Shown here in pieces: positions 35,846 through 44,206 of a DNA stretch of 55,373 nucleotides. The notes beneath the pieces are model-generated. The model made no database searches, was not told the origin of the DNA, and saw nothing but the letters and a program-made list of their open reading frames with translations. Numbering within the stretch: the first letter of the stretch is position 1; every line of letters starts with the position of its first letter. The stretch comes from an uncultured Uliginosibacterium sp. (GTDB taxonomy: Bacteria; Pseudomonadota; Gammaproteobacteria; Burkholderiales; Rhodocyclaceae). The stretch spans positions 1 through 55,373 of the forward strand of contig CAMFLH010000002.1 in assembly GCA_945957295.1 (NCBI GenBank), written 5' to 3'. The translations under genes were made by a program, and so were the position numbers.

Positions 35846-36972
35846 CACGCCGCCTGTTTGCGTTGATCGACGCGCTTGGCGAGCTTATCGACCTTGTGCG
35901 ACAGCTCCTGCACCGCCTTGATGGTGATGCCGTTGGCGCTGATGATGTCGATCATCCGGCCGCCGGGCGCCGCCTTGTTGCCGAACTGGCGCTGCATGTC
36001 CTCGGCATAGGGGCCGGTGTGCTGGCCGCCGTCCGCAACGCCATCCTTGTATTTCCAGTCCTCGACCTTGAGCTTGTTGAGCCGATCGAGCACGGGGGCG
36101 GCGCGGCGCTTCTGCGTTTTGGCGCGCTTCGACGACACCTGATACAGCATCCCAGCGCCTTGCATCAGGCCGCCAATGCCGCTCATGAGTCCGCCGCTCG
36201 AATCGGCCGCGAGCTGCGAACGGTAAGTGCTGTTGAGCAGGTTGCCGTAGCCCAGGTTGAGCTGCCCCGACACGTTCGCGGCGTTGATGCCCGAGGTGTA
36301 GCCGCGGCCCACCGAATCGACGGCGGCGAGGCTGCCATTGGCGCCGGTGTTCGCCACATTGGTCGCGCCGGTGCCGGCGGCAATTGCCGTGCTGTACGCG
36401 GCGCTTGAGGTGTTCGGCATGTTGCGGCCGAAGTTCGCGGCCCCGGCCCGCAACGCGATGGCCTTGTCCTTTACGCCGGTGCGCGCGTTGTTGGCCGCCG
36501 CGGCTCGTGCGGACAGTTCCGCGCTCGCCGATGCGCGATCACTGGCGACGTAACGCGGGTCGGCCACGTTGATCCCCATCGAGGCCATGCGGCGGGCCGT
36601 TGCCCCACGCGTGGCGTTCGCTGCGGTCGCCACATCGGACGTGGCGCGATCGGCCGCCTGCTGCATCGCGTCGGCCGAGTCATAACTTTGCGCGTCGCTG
36701 ACGACTTGCTGCTCAAGCGGCCGGAACGTCTTCTCGTAGTCGGACCACTGCGCATCGCTTCGCGTCTTCGAGTCTCGCGCAATCTGGCTCTGCAGGTCCG
36801 CCTGCTCGGTGGCCGTGCGGGTCAGGTTGTCGCGCAGTCCCTGCGTTGCGTTCCATTGTTCCTTACGGAACGCGAGGTCAGCATCGGCCGACTGCTTCGC
36901 GAGGCGCGCGGCCTCGGCGTTTGCATTGGCAACGCCGGAATAGTCGGGCGGATCAGGGGAATCGAAACACAT
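35845..36972 (-). CDS. Ejection/internal virion protein with S74-like C-terminal chaperone domain
   Basis: 375 residues. It starts MCFDSPDPPDYSGVANANAE, a short Cys-Phe start common to podoviral internal proteins, followed by long Ala-rich helices (20-170). The last 96 residues resemble the endosialidase-type intramolecular chaperone (peptidase S74): SSKRAK (S280, K285 in the Ser/Lys dyad spacing, with the usual Asp replaced by Ser), LDRLNKLKVEDWKY, TGPYAEDMQRQFG and NGITIKAVQELSHKV. If active it would cleave itself before S280. GGAGG lies 7 nt before the ATG. Confidence 0.7.
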   Translation of the reverse strand: MCFDSPDPPDYSGVANANAEAARLAKQSADADLAFRKEQWNATQGLRDNLTRTATEQADLQSQIARDSKTRSDAQWSDYEKTFRPLEQQVVSDAQSYDSADAMQQAADRATSDVATAANATRGATARRMASMGINVADPRYVASDRASASAELSARAAAANNARTGVKDKAIALRAGAANFGRNMPNTSSAAYSTAIAAGTGATNVANTGANGSLAAVDSVGRGYTSGINAANVSGQLNLGYGNLLNSTYRSQLAADSSGGLMSGIGGLMQGAGMLYQVSSKRAKTQKRRAAPVLDRLNKLKVEDWKYKDGVADGGQHTGPYAEDMQRQFGNKAAPGGRMIDIISANGITIKAVQELSHKVDKLAKRVDQRKQAA

Positions 36973-36974
36973 CG

Positions 36975-37586
36975 TCAAGCCTCCGCGGCCGGCGCGATCA
37001 TCAAGCTCCAACTGATCGCGGTTTGCTGATACCCAAGCGCCGCGAAGAATTTCGCCGCCTGGTTGATAGTCTTGGTGCTCGCTCGCACCTCAGTGACGCC
37101 AAGCGCGCTCAGCACGTTCACCGCATAGCGATGCAGTGCAAAGGCGAGCCGCCCACGCCGGGCCGTCTTGTCGAGAAAGAAGGTGTCTTCGGTGGCGACG
37201 AGTGTCTGGGTGTGCGTCGAGCGATGCAGGTACAGAATGAAGTTGCCGACCAGCAGCCCGTTGTTGGCATCGCGCACCGTGAAGAGCACCAGCCCCCCGC
37301 GACGCTCGTGCGAGAGCACCGTCAGGTAGTCGGGGTTGAACGGCACGTCAGCGCGGTACTGCTCTGTCTCGCGCCAGTGCGCCGCATGAATCGGCTGGAT
37401 CTCTTCGAGTACGTCGACAAGGCGCTCGCAGGCGATGCGGTGCGAGCCGTAAAGCGTCGGCTGAAATTGCCCGATGTCGATCGGCGCCGGCTGCCCGTGC
37501 TGTGCGAGCACGCAAAGATCGGCGGCCATTGCAGCACTCAGCGGCTTGCCGATGATGTCTCGCAGGTAGTCGATCAGTGCGTTCAT
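36975..37586 (-). CDS. GNAT-like phage protein
   Basis: 203 residues. The C-terminal half reads like a GNAT fold (LLVGNFILYLHRSTHTQTL, then RGRLAFALHRYAVNVLSALG and AAKFFAALGYQQ). The acetyl-CoA loop is only partly conserved (ARRGRLAF in place of Q/RxxGxG/A). It stands between the tail proteins and the S74-bearing protein and ends 2 nt before it. Podoviruses often carry such a gene in the internal-protein cluster; whether it acetylates anything is unknown. Confidence 0.6.
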   Translation of the reverse strand: MNALIDYLRDIIGKPLSAAMAADLCVLAQHGQPAPIDIGQFQPTLYGSHRIACERLVDVLEEIQPIHAAHWRETEQYRADVPFNPDYLTVLSHERRGGLVLFTVRDANNGLLVGNFILYLHRSTHTQTLVATEDTFFLDKTARRGRLAFALHRYAVNVLSALGVTEVRASTKTINQAAKFFAALGYQQTAISWSLMIAPAAEA

Positions 37587-37644
37587 GGGCCCCTCGTGCG
37601 GCCGATGATCGCAGCCGTCCGCCGCGAGTCAGGCAGTTATTTTT

Positions 37645-38325
37645 TCAGGCCCCAACAGCGTTGAAGGCCGCGCGAGCGCTTGCCACGACGGCATCAATTT
37701 CCGCCTGGTTGGTGCAGCCGTCGACCTCGACCTTCTTGCCTCGGCGCACGCCTTCGATCTGCGGCCCGAGCACGAGATTCCAGGTATCCGCCGTTGCAAT
37801 CAGGTCATCCGCCGTTTGTCGCGGCGATAGCCCGGTGGCGGCCGACTCGGCGGCAATGTACGGATAGCCTGTCAGGTCGTCTGGGTAGCCCGCCTCACGG
37901 TAGGCGCGGCACTCGCGCTCTTTGCTGACGTAGGTGGCGTCTTGCCCGACGCCGGTACTGATGAAGCGCAAGCGGCACGCGGACGCGAGGGCATCGATCT
38001 GGGCCCGCGCGATTTCCTTGGGTGCGTCCATGCCGCCCAGCCACGGCGCCGCGGGAATCACCGTTGCGCCAGCCATCCAGTCGCCGCGCTGCGCAAGCAC
38101 CGCCTCGGCCGCCTCGATCGTTTGCGCCGGAAGGTTGCCCATGTTCGTCGCGATCATTTCCTGATACAGCGGCGCGGCCCCACTCAGGTAATCGGCCTGG
38201 CTGACCCACTGACCAATCACCGCTTGGATTCGGTCGTTGCGGAAGTCGAATTGCACGCTGAGCATCATCGCGTAGGTCACCGCGATGTTTCGCTCCGGTA
38301 GGGTTCGTGAGATCAGAAACGGCAT
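37645..38325 (-). CDS. Tail-associated phage protein of unknown function
   Basis: 226 residues. An N-terminal half of helices (YAMMLSVQFDFRNDRIQAVI) leads to a C-terminal half with YPYIAAESAATGLSPRQTA, then WNLVLGPQIEGVRRG and a final amphipathic helix. That C-terminal wording resembles tail-fibre-assembly or DUF4376-type tails. GAGGTGAAGCC precedes the ATG. It lies just after a fibre-like gene in transcription order, which suits an assembly or connector role; this is inference. Confidence 0.5.
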   Translation of the reverse strand: MPFLISRTLPERNIAVTYAMMLSVQFDFRNDRIQAVIGQWVSQADYLSGAAPLYQEMIATNMGNLPAQTIEAAEAVLAQRGDWMAGATVIPAAPWLGGMDAPKEIARAQIDALASACRLRFISTGVGQDATYVSKERECRAYREAGYPDDLTGYPYIAAESAATGLSPRQTADDLIATADTWNLVLGPQIEGVRRGKKVEVDGCTNQAEIDAVVASARAAFNAVGA

Positions 38326-38334
38326 GGCTTCACC

Positions 38335-39420
38335 TCAATACTCATTGGCATCTATCACAAGCAACGTGTCGGCCGGCAGGTTGTGCGTTGTGCTGGAACT
38401 GTTGAATCCGGCGGGGTCTGGGTCCGTCACATAGCCGTATTGGTATCCGTCGCCCGTTCGCCACAGAAGGCCGTCGGTGTTCTTTCGGAAGCAGTCGAAC
38501 GAATAGCGGTACTGCGTGGCCGAGCCGACGAAACGGTTGGTCTGGGTTCTCAGCCCGGTATCGCGGCTGATCAGAATGGCGGGATTGCCGAGCCCTGCTG
38601 GAAATGAAGCGTACTTGGAAGCATTGGTAGGCGTGGTGCCGAAGTAGCTGGCGTAGGCCATCGTTCCAGCAATACGCAGCGGCAACGCATCGTTGCTGTC
38701 GAACGTCTTTTTGCCCGACGCGTTGAACACCTGAATGCCCCAATTCGATCCGCTGCTAATCAGCGTCTTGCGGTCGAACGCGATCAGCAATGGGGGGCCA
38801 ATGCGCCCACCCGCCGCCACGTCGTAGCAGCCGATATCGACCTCCCAGACTTTCGCCCCGACGCCGCCCGACACCCATGCCAGCCGGTCGAGCCATAGAC
38901 CGGCCCCCGCGCCCGATGTCGTCGGCGGGACGACAAACAGAATCGGCGGGTACTCGTGCGTGGTCACGGTGTAGCGCCATCCGTAGGCCCAGGTGCCGCT
39001 ATAGGGCGTGGCGAAGCTGATCGGTGATGCGCTCGTGGTCTTCGCGATCAGCGTTGCCGCCGCGCCGTTGTGATGGATCGGCAGCAGCTCGCCGTAGTCT
39101 GATAGACATTGAATGCCGAACCCCGCATCGGACGGCCATCCACCGGTGACGAAAACATACATGGTCGCCGCGACACCGTTGGATGACACGGTGACACTCG
39201 GCGGTGACCCGGTGAGCGCCACCGATCCGCGCGAGACACTGACGGCACCCTGTTCGAAGACGGCGAGCAAAGAGCACCCCGCATAGTCGGGGTAGCTGTA
39301 CGTGAAGGGACCGCCCGAGGCCGGGATTGTCTCGACGCCGACGAGCAGCCCGTTATACGAGGCGTAGCTGCGCACCAGCGGGTTGCCGGATCCGTTGAAG
39401 ACTTCGACGCCCCAGGCCAT
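38335..39420 (-). CDS. Phage tail/fibre-associated beta-rich protein with duplicated WG module
   Basis: 361 residues, beta-strand rich, no signal peptide. Two related modules are visible: WGVEVFNGSGN at residues 3-13 and WGIQVFNASGKKTFDS at about 225, each opening a domain with similar strand patterns. The ATG lies 2 nt after the upstream fibre gene's stop. Proteins starting MAWG-x-x-VFN are common next to J-type fibres in phages and probably form the distal receptor-facing part. No enzyme motif is seen. Confidence 0.6.
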   Translation of the reverse strand: MAWGVEVFNGSGNPLVRSYASYNGLLVGVETIPASGGPFTYSYPDYAGCSLLAVFEQGAVSVSRGSVALTGSPPSVTVSSNGVAATMYVFVTGGWPSDAGFGIQCLSDYGELLPIHHNGAAATLIAKTTSASPISFATPYSGTWAYGWRYTVTTHEYPPILFVVPPTTSGAGAGLWLDRLAWVSGGVGAKVWEVDIGCYDVAAGGRIGPPLLIAFDRKTLISSGSNWGIQVFNASGKKTFDSNDALPLRIAGTMAYASYFGTTPTNASKYASFPAGLGNPAILISRDTGLRTQTNRFVGSATQYRYSFDCFRKNTDGLLWRTGDGYQYGYVTDPDPAGFNSSSTTHNLPADTLLVIDANEY

Positions 39421-39422
39421 CG

Positions 39423-41369
39423 CTACACGCTCAGATTGCCGATGCGAACGCGCAGGGTTCCCGCGTCATCGAACGTCTTGAGGTTCTGGCTCGTCAGCTC
39501 GTTCCTGCCACCAGATGCCGAGGACTTCACCGAGAACTGCGAGGTGCCGACGACTGTCAGGCTCGAAGCCGTGATGTCGCCCCGAACGATCAGCCCGAGG
39601 CTAGGGTGCCAGCGAAGGTAGTTGTTCGAGTCGCGCCATAGCTCAATGAACGGATCGCTTGCATAGCAGTTCATGATGACGCCCTGCGCGCCATCGCCCC
39701 ACCATTTACCCGGCGTCCTCACCCGTCCGCGCACGTCAATATCGGCAGCGTCGATGTAGCCGCTGGCATTGATGCGAAAGCCCGCCGCATTGGGCACGTA
39801 GCCTTGGCTCTGAATGTAGCGGCCTACGCCGAGCGTCCCGGTCAGAATCTTGTCGGCCGATACATCCACAATGTCGGCGTCTACGAGCTGGATGCGATTC
39901 CCAGAGGCGCGATCGAATTTGAGATTGTTGATCGTGCCGTTCATCAGGAAGCCGTCCGTCATATAGATGCCGGCCGGCACCGAAACGCCGTTGATGGTCT
40001 GCGGCGTCGTATAGACGATGAACGGGGTTCGCGGGGTGATACCGGGCCCTGCTGGCGACGCGATCGCGAAGCTGTCAGCGCGCACGAGGAAAGAGCTTGT
40101 AGGCCCCGCCGTGGTTGTGGTCGAGGCCAAGCCAAAGCCGGTGATATACCCGTTGGAGTCGATCTTGACGGTGTACTGAGCGTTGAGCCCGTTGATGCTG
40201 GTCGCCTGCGCCGCGATCGTGGTGGTGTGCCCGTTGACGGTGCTGCTCACCGAAGTAATCGAGTTCGCCAGCGACGTGTCCGCGTTGGCCCGCGCCGTCG
40301 CCTCGCTCGTGACCGATGCCTGCGTGGCCGCAATGCGGGTGTCGTCGCACGGATCCCAGCCGCCCGAGGAATTCTTGACCTTCGCGACGTTGTTGTTGGC
40401 CGTGTCGTACCACAGGTCGCCGGCGACGGCGCCCGCCGGCGCCGTTGCCTGCCGGAAGATATGCGCGCCCGCTGCCGCAGCAACCGAATCAATGCGTGAC
40501 GACAGCGCGCTATCGGCATTGGCGCGCGCCGTTGCTTCGCTGGTGATCGCCGCGGCATTGTTATTGACCGATGCCGTCAGCGTCGTGATCGAGTTCGCGA
40601 GGCTGGTGTCGGCCGCTTGGCGCGCGTTCGTTTCGGTGGTGATCGCCGCACCGCGGGCCGTCGCCTCGGCGAGAATGCGCGCCGCTACGGAACCGGTGAG
40701 CGTGCTGGGACCGTCGATCAGGTTGATCCGGGCGCCCAGATCCGCGTAAAGCTGCGACTCGGTGATCTGATGCTGCAGGATCGGCAGGATGTAGGAAGGC
40801 GATAGGCTCGACTCGCCTCGCGCGCCGGACACGTTCGACCAGGGCCCATACTCGGGCGTCGCCGCCTTATTGACGTGGCGTACCCAATAGTAGCGAACGG
40901 TCTGCGGCGCAACCGCATCGGCGAACATCGCCGACATGGATGTGCCGATCAGCACCCGGCTCGAAAAATCGCCGACGCCCGGGCTGCCCGCGAGTTCCCC
41001 CGCTGCCCACACTTCCGTGTGCGAATGCCCTTTGTAGCTCGGCCGATCCCACGATACGAAGATGAACGAGATCGCGCCCCACGCCTCGACGTTGGTCGGC
41101 GTGGTCGGCGATTCGATGACTTCGGTACTGCCGCCACCGCCGCCCGATCCGCCGCCGCCGATCACGAGGACCGAACCGCCGCCGCCGAGTGACGACAGCG
41201 TGCCGTCGGTCAGGTCACGGCGTCGCACCACCTGATCGAGCGGATCCCCAAGCTGGCCTGTCAGGACTGCCAGCGTCTCGCGGAACGACACCAGGGCGGT
41301 GCGGACAGGCGCCGGGATCCCGCCCGGGATGTCCGGCACGCCCGGCACGCGACCGCGATTGCTAGACAT
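39423..41369 (-). CDS. Tail fibre protein with J-type (DUF1983) C-terminal region
   Basis: 648 residues. A Gly-rich linker (GGGGSVLVIGGGGSGGGGGS, about 66-85) follows the virion-binding N-terminus. A fibronectin-III-like domain (PTNVEAWGAISFIFVSWDRP) comes next. A long region has repeats of SEATARANADxxLxxxI, forming a trimeric coiled coil (about 230-365). The C-terminus has the DUF1983 signature YTVKIDSNGYITGFGLAS and SFLVRADSFAI as in lambda J, then a beta-structured tip. It is the likely host-receptor-binding fibre. It starts at ATG 41369, overlapping the nozzle gene by 8 nt. Confidence 0.8.
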   Translation of the reverse strand: MSSNRGRVPGVPDIPGGIPAPVRTALVSFRETLAVLTGQLGDPLDQVVRRRDLTDGTLSSLGGGGSVLVIGGGGSGGGGGSTEVIESPTTPTNVEAWGAISFIFVSWDRPSYKGHSHTEVWAAGELAGSPGVGDFSSRVLIGTSMSAMFADAVAPQTVRYYWVRHVNKAATPEYGPWSNVSGARGESSLSPSYILPILQHQITESQLYADLGARINLIDGPSTLTGSVAARILAEATARGAAITTETNARQAADTSLANSITTLTASVNNNAAAITSEATARANADSALSSRIDSVAAAAGAHIFRQATAPAGAVAGDLWYDTANNNVAKVKNSSGGWDPCDDTRIAATQASVTSEATARANADTSLANSITSVSSTVNGHTTTIAAQATSINGLNAQYTVKIDSNGYITGFGLASTTTTAGPTSSFLVRADSFAIASPAGPGITPRTPFIVYTTPQTINGVSVPAGIYMTDGFLMNGTINNLKFDRASGNRIQLVDADIVDVSADKILTGTLGVGRYIQSQGYVPNAAGFRINASGYIDAADIDVRGRVRTPGKWWGDGAQGVIMNCYASDPFIELWRDSNNYLRWHPSLGLIVRGDITASSLTVVGTSQFSVKSSASGGRNELTSQNLKTFDDAGTLRVRIGNLSV

Positions 41370-42990
41370 TCGCCAGTTCCTCCGGGCTGTGAGCAATGGC
41401 CGCCCACTGCACGACGCCGGTGCCAGCAAGTTCAATCTGCCAGCGCCGCGCCTTGAACCCGCCGGGCAGCGCAAACACGTCCTGCGATGTCACATCGCGC
41501 TCAAGGCGCAGCACGCCGTCGGCGATGACGCGCACCGTGACCGTGCCCGATACGCTCACCTGGCAGAACCGAAAGCACGTCTTGTGCGGTGTCTCGAAGA
41601 CCTTCGAGCGCCACTGATACGGACGACTCGCGCCCGCGCGCCAGCGTCGCACCTGATTGGACGTATCGACGATATAGACTTGGTTCGTCGAGGGCTCGAC
41701 ATACGTCGCGCGCACGGCGATGTCATGGCGCACGAACGTGCGTTGCGGATCCCGAGGATCAAGCTCAAACCCGCCACCGGCATCGAAGAAGCCCACGTAG
41801 CGCGTGCCGTCTCGACAGGCGTGCATGCTTGTCACGCCCAGCGCTCGCCACTGATCGCCGGTCAGGATCCCCTCGGTCGCAATCGTCGCCTGCCCTTCTG
41901 GGGTCACCGGGATAAGGCCGTCGGCGCCCGGGTAGCAGAGCGCGTAGCGCATATCGACGATGCCGCGACGCGACAGGCAGGCCTGCGCGACCGCGAGATC
42001 CTGCGGGATGAAGCTGGCCGGGTCGGAACCCGCCATCAGGTAGGGCTTGCCTTTGGTGAGCGCGATCAAGCTGCCCCCGGTCACGCCCAGCCCGACGGGC
42101 GCCTCGCCGATCGGAACGCGCGTACTCCACGCGTAGGGTCGATACGGCTCGGTCAGCATCACATCGAACCCGTTAGTGCCGGCCATGATCCCGTTGGGCA
42201 GCGCAACGAGATTCTGCAGATCGTTCGGTGGCGGCAGCCAGGTATCCGACTCCAACACTTCGCCCAGCTCGTCGTCGGTCTTGTTGTCGACCCATGTCGT
42301 CGCGCCGATCGGCAGTTCGGTCACGAAGCGAAAGCCGCCGGTCAGGCCAGAATCAGTCCGGTAGATCTGTCGGTGCGTGATGATGACGGGCCCGGTAGGG
42401 ATGGTCGATTCCAGCGTGACCGTGATGGTCTGGCCAGGGCTCGCGGTGATCATGGCCGACGCCGGCCCGGGCGCCGAAGGCTCGCGCAGCCCCGTGCTCC
42501 ACTGCGACACGAAGACCTCGCGGTAGAAGCGGCTGACCGGCGTGGTGCCGGCCGTCGGGGTGCCGGTCACCGCCACCGTCGGCGCCGCGTCAGGCACCGG
42601 AACGCCGATCGCGTAGCTGGCAGCCGGGTACGGCGGCGAAGGGGCTACGGCGGCCACGTAGTCAGTGCAACGCGGCCGATCGCTTCCGGTCCAGTAAGTG
42701 CGCTCCACGGCATCGCCGGCCACCATGCCGCGCACGACGTTGACCTCTTCGACCCACGGCCACCAATACTGTGTATCGCTCGTCAGGTTCTTGCCGAACC
42801 GATACACCGTCTTGATTGCACCAGGCGCAGTCAGCGCGGCCACCACCGCGCCAACGTCTTGGTATGGCCGCAGATCGCCCTGCCGCAAATCGGTGTTGAT
42901 CGCGACCGTCGCCGCGTTGTCGGCGATCTTGGTCGGATCAATCCGAGGTACTTCGCCAGCGAATCCCCCCTTGCCTACAAGGATCAGCAT
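41362..42990 (-). CDS. Tail nozzle protein (T7 gp12/tail tubular protein B-like)
   Basis: 542 residues, beta-rich, starting MLILVGKGGFAGEVPRIDPT, like podoviral nozzle proteins. Segments such as NGIMAGTNGFDVMLTEPYRP, KPYLMAGSDPASF and YVEPSTNQVYIVD suggest the beta-propeller of the nozzle. It lies directly after the neck/adaptor gene and before the fibre gene, the T7-like order gp11-gp12. No other function is apparent. The assignment is by size, wording and position, not by a search. Confidence 0.65.
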   Translation of the reverse strand: MLILVGKGGFAGEVPRIDPTKIADNAATVAINTDLRQGDLRPYQDVGAVVAALTAPGAIKTVYRFGKNLTSDTQYWWPWVEEVNVVRGMVAGDAVERTYWTGSDRPRCTDYVAAVAPSPPYPAASYAIGVPVPDAAPTVAVTGTPTAGTTPVSRFYREVFVSQWSTGLREPSAPGPASAMITASPGQTITVTLESTIPTGPVIITHRQIYRTDSGLTGGFRFVTELPIGATTWVDNKTDDELGEVLESDTWLPPPNDLQNLVALPNGIMAGTNGFDVMLTEPYRPYAWSTRVPIGEAPVGLGVTGGSLIALTKGKPYLMAGSDPASFIPQDLAVAQACLSRRGIVDMRYALCYPGADGLIPVTPEGQATIATEGILTGDQWRALGVTSMHACRDGTRYVGFFDAGGGFELDPRDPQRTFVRHDIAVRATYVEPSTNQVYIVDTSNQVRRWRAGASRPYQWRSKVFETPHKTCFRFCQVSVSGTVTVRVIADGVLRLERDVTSQDVFALPGGFKARRWQIELAGTGVVQWAAIAHSPEELANV

Positions 42991-42997
42991 GGTCGCC

Positions 42998-44197
42998 TCA
43001 GAAGTTGGTGCCGCGAACGCGCGTTCTCGCCCGGGTATTGGCGCGTGCCGCCCGACCCTTGGCGCTGCCGACGCTGGCATTGAACTGCGTTTCGAAGTCC
43101 GTGGCCGATGCGGAGTCTGACCACGGCCGGTTATCCATACGGAAGAGCAGCGCCCTCGCCTTCGCCATGATCGTTTCGCCCCACCGATCGACGAGGAAGT
43201 CCGGCAATCCGATGGCGTCGAACGTCGGCGCCAATGCAGCCTTGACGGTCACCCGCCCGCCCGACAGTGCCGGACGCGGCACGAGCCGAATCGACCCGAT
43301 GTGCGGCGACAGGTAGTGCCCGGGGCGGCCCGGATCGAGGGAATCCAGATCACCCAACAGCTCTTCGAGCCCTTCGTCGCTACCCGGGTCGATCTCAACC
43401 CCGTCGTACTTCACGGTGAGCACCTGCACCATGACCGCGCCGGCGGGCAACGGCAAGCGGTATTCATCGATCAGTTCGATCGTTTCGAGCGGGTCCAGAT
43501 CCTCGCGCCATGCCCACGAGCGAATGCAGAACTCGCGCGCAGCGAGTCTGAGCTTTTCGACAATCGCGATTTCCGGGCACTCGGCGACATCGAGCGCGAT
43601 GATCCGCACCATTTCATCCCAGGTGCGCGTGTTCGGGCTGTACTGAACCGGCGCAAAGCCGGACACCTCGCCCGCGAACGTCGCATCACCCAGCGCGGCC
43701 GCCATGCTGCCGTAGGGGAACGCGGTGTAACCGACGCCCGATGCGGCGAAGGTTGCCGCCTGCAGCGTGACGGCCATCGTCCCGGCGCTGGCGCCGGCGG
43801 TTGTGCCGGCTCCGGTGCCTGCAAACACCGCAGCGCCCAGCGTTGCCGCAAGTGCTGCCGTTGGCACGCCGACCGTGAGCGAAGCCGTCTTCGGTGTATC
43901 GACGGCCGCACCGTCGACGTAGAGCTGGTACGTGAAGCTGTACGTGCCCAGCGCCGGCGCATCGAATGAAAACGAGCCGTCAGGGAACAGCGAGAACGAA
44001 CCGCCAGCGGGCGGCGTGATCAGCAGCGCGCGGAATTCCTTGGCCTCGTCGCCTACCGTAAAGTCATTCTCGAAGATCGAGCCGCCGACCTCGCCCGTTA
44101 CTGGGATCTCTGAGCCCAGGATGCCGAGCGAGCCATCGCCGACGATCAAACGCCCGGCAATCCACGGTGAGCTATCGATGCGCAGGTGCTGGCTCAT
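42998..44197 (-). CDS. Neck/adaptor protein (T7 gp11-like) with N-terminal Ig-like and repeat region
   Basis: 399 residues in two parts. The C-terminal part (about 190-399) starts TRTWDEMVRIIALDVAECPE and resembles podoviral tail tubular protein A/adaptor proteins: helices, then IELIDEYRLPLPAGAVMVQV, ending in a basic tail. The N-terminal part adds a cadherin/Ig-like fold (GGSFSLFPDGSFSFDAPALG, 65-84) and three 18-residue repeats (about 114-180) of the type GTMAxTLxAATFxGxGxG. The extra N-terminal part is unusual for an adaptor and shares its repeats with the neighbouring beta-helix protein. Confidence 0.6.
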   Translation of the reverse strand: MSQHLRIDSSPWIAGRLIVGDGSLGILGSEIPVTGEVGGSIFENDFTVGDEAKEFRALLITPPAGGSFSLFPDGSFSFDAPALGTYSFTYQLYVDGAAVDTPKTASLTVGVPTAALAATLGAAVFAGTGAGTTAGASAGTMAVTLQAATFAASGVGYTAFPYGSMAAALGDATFAGEVSGFAPVQYSPNTRTWDEMVRIIALDVAECPEIAIVEKLRLAAREFCIRSWAWREDLDPLETIELIDEYRLPLPAGAVMVQVLTVKYDGVEIDPGSDEGLEELLGDLDSLDPGRPGHYLSPHIGSIRLVPRPALSGGRVTVKAALAPTFDAIGLPDFLVDRWGETIMAKARALLFRMDNRPWSDSASATDFETQFNASVGSAKGRAARANTRARTRVRGTNF

Positions 44198-44206
44198 GGT
44201 GCCCTC

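Noticed and set aside
41299-43083. Open frame of 594 codons on the plus strand
   Set aside because: Antisense of the nozzle gene; Arg/His-rich composition typical of a shadow frame.
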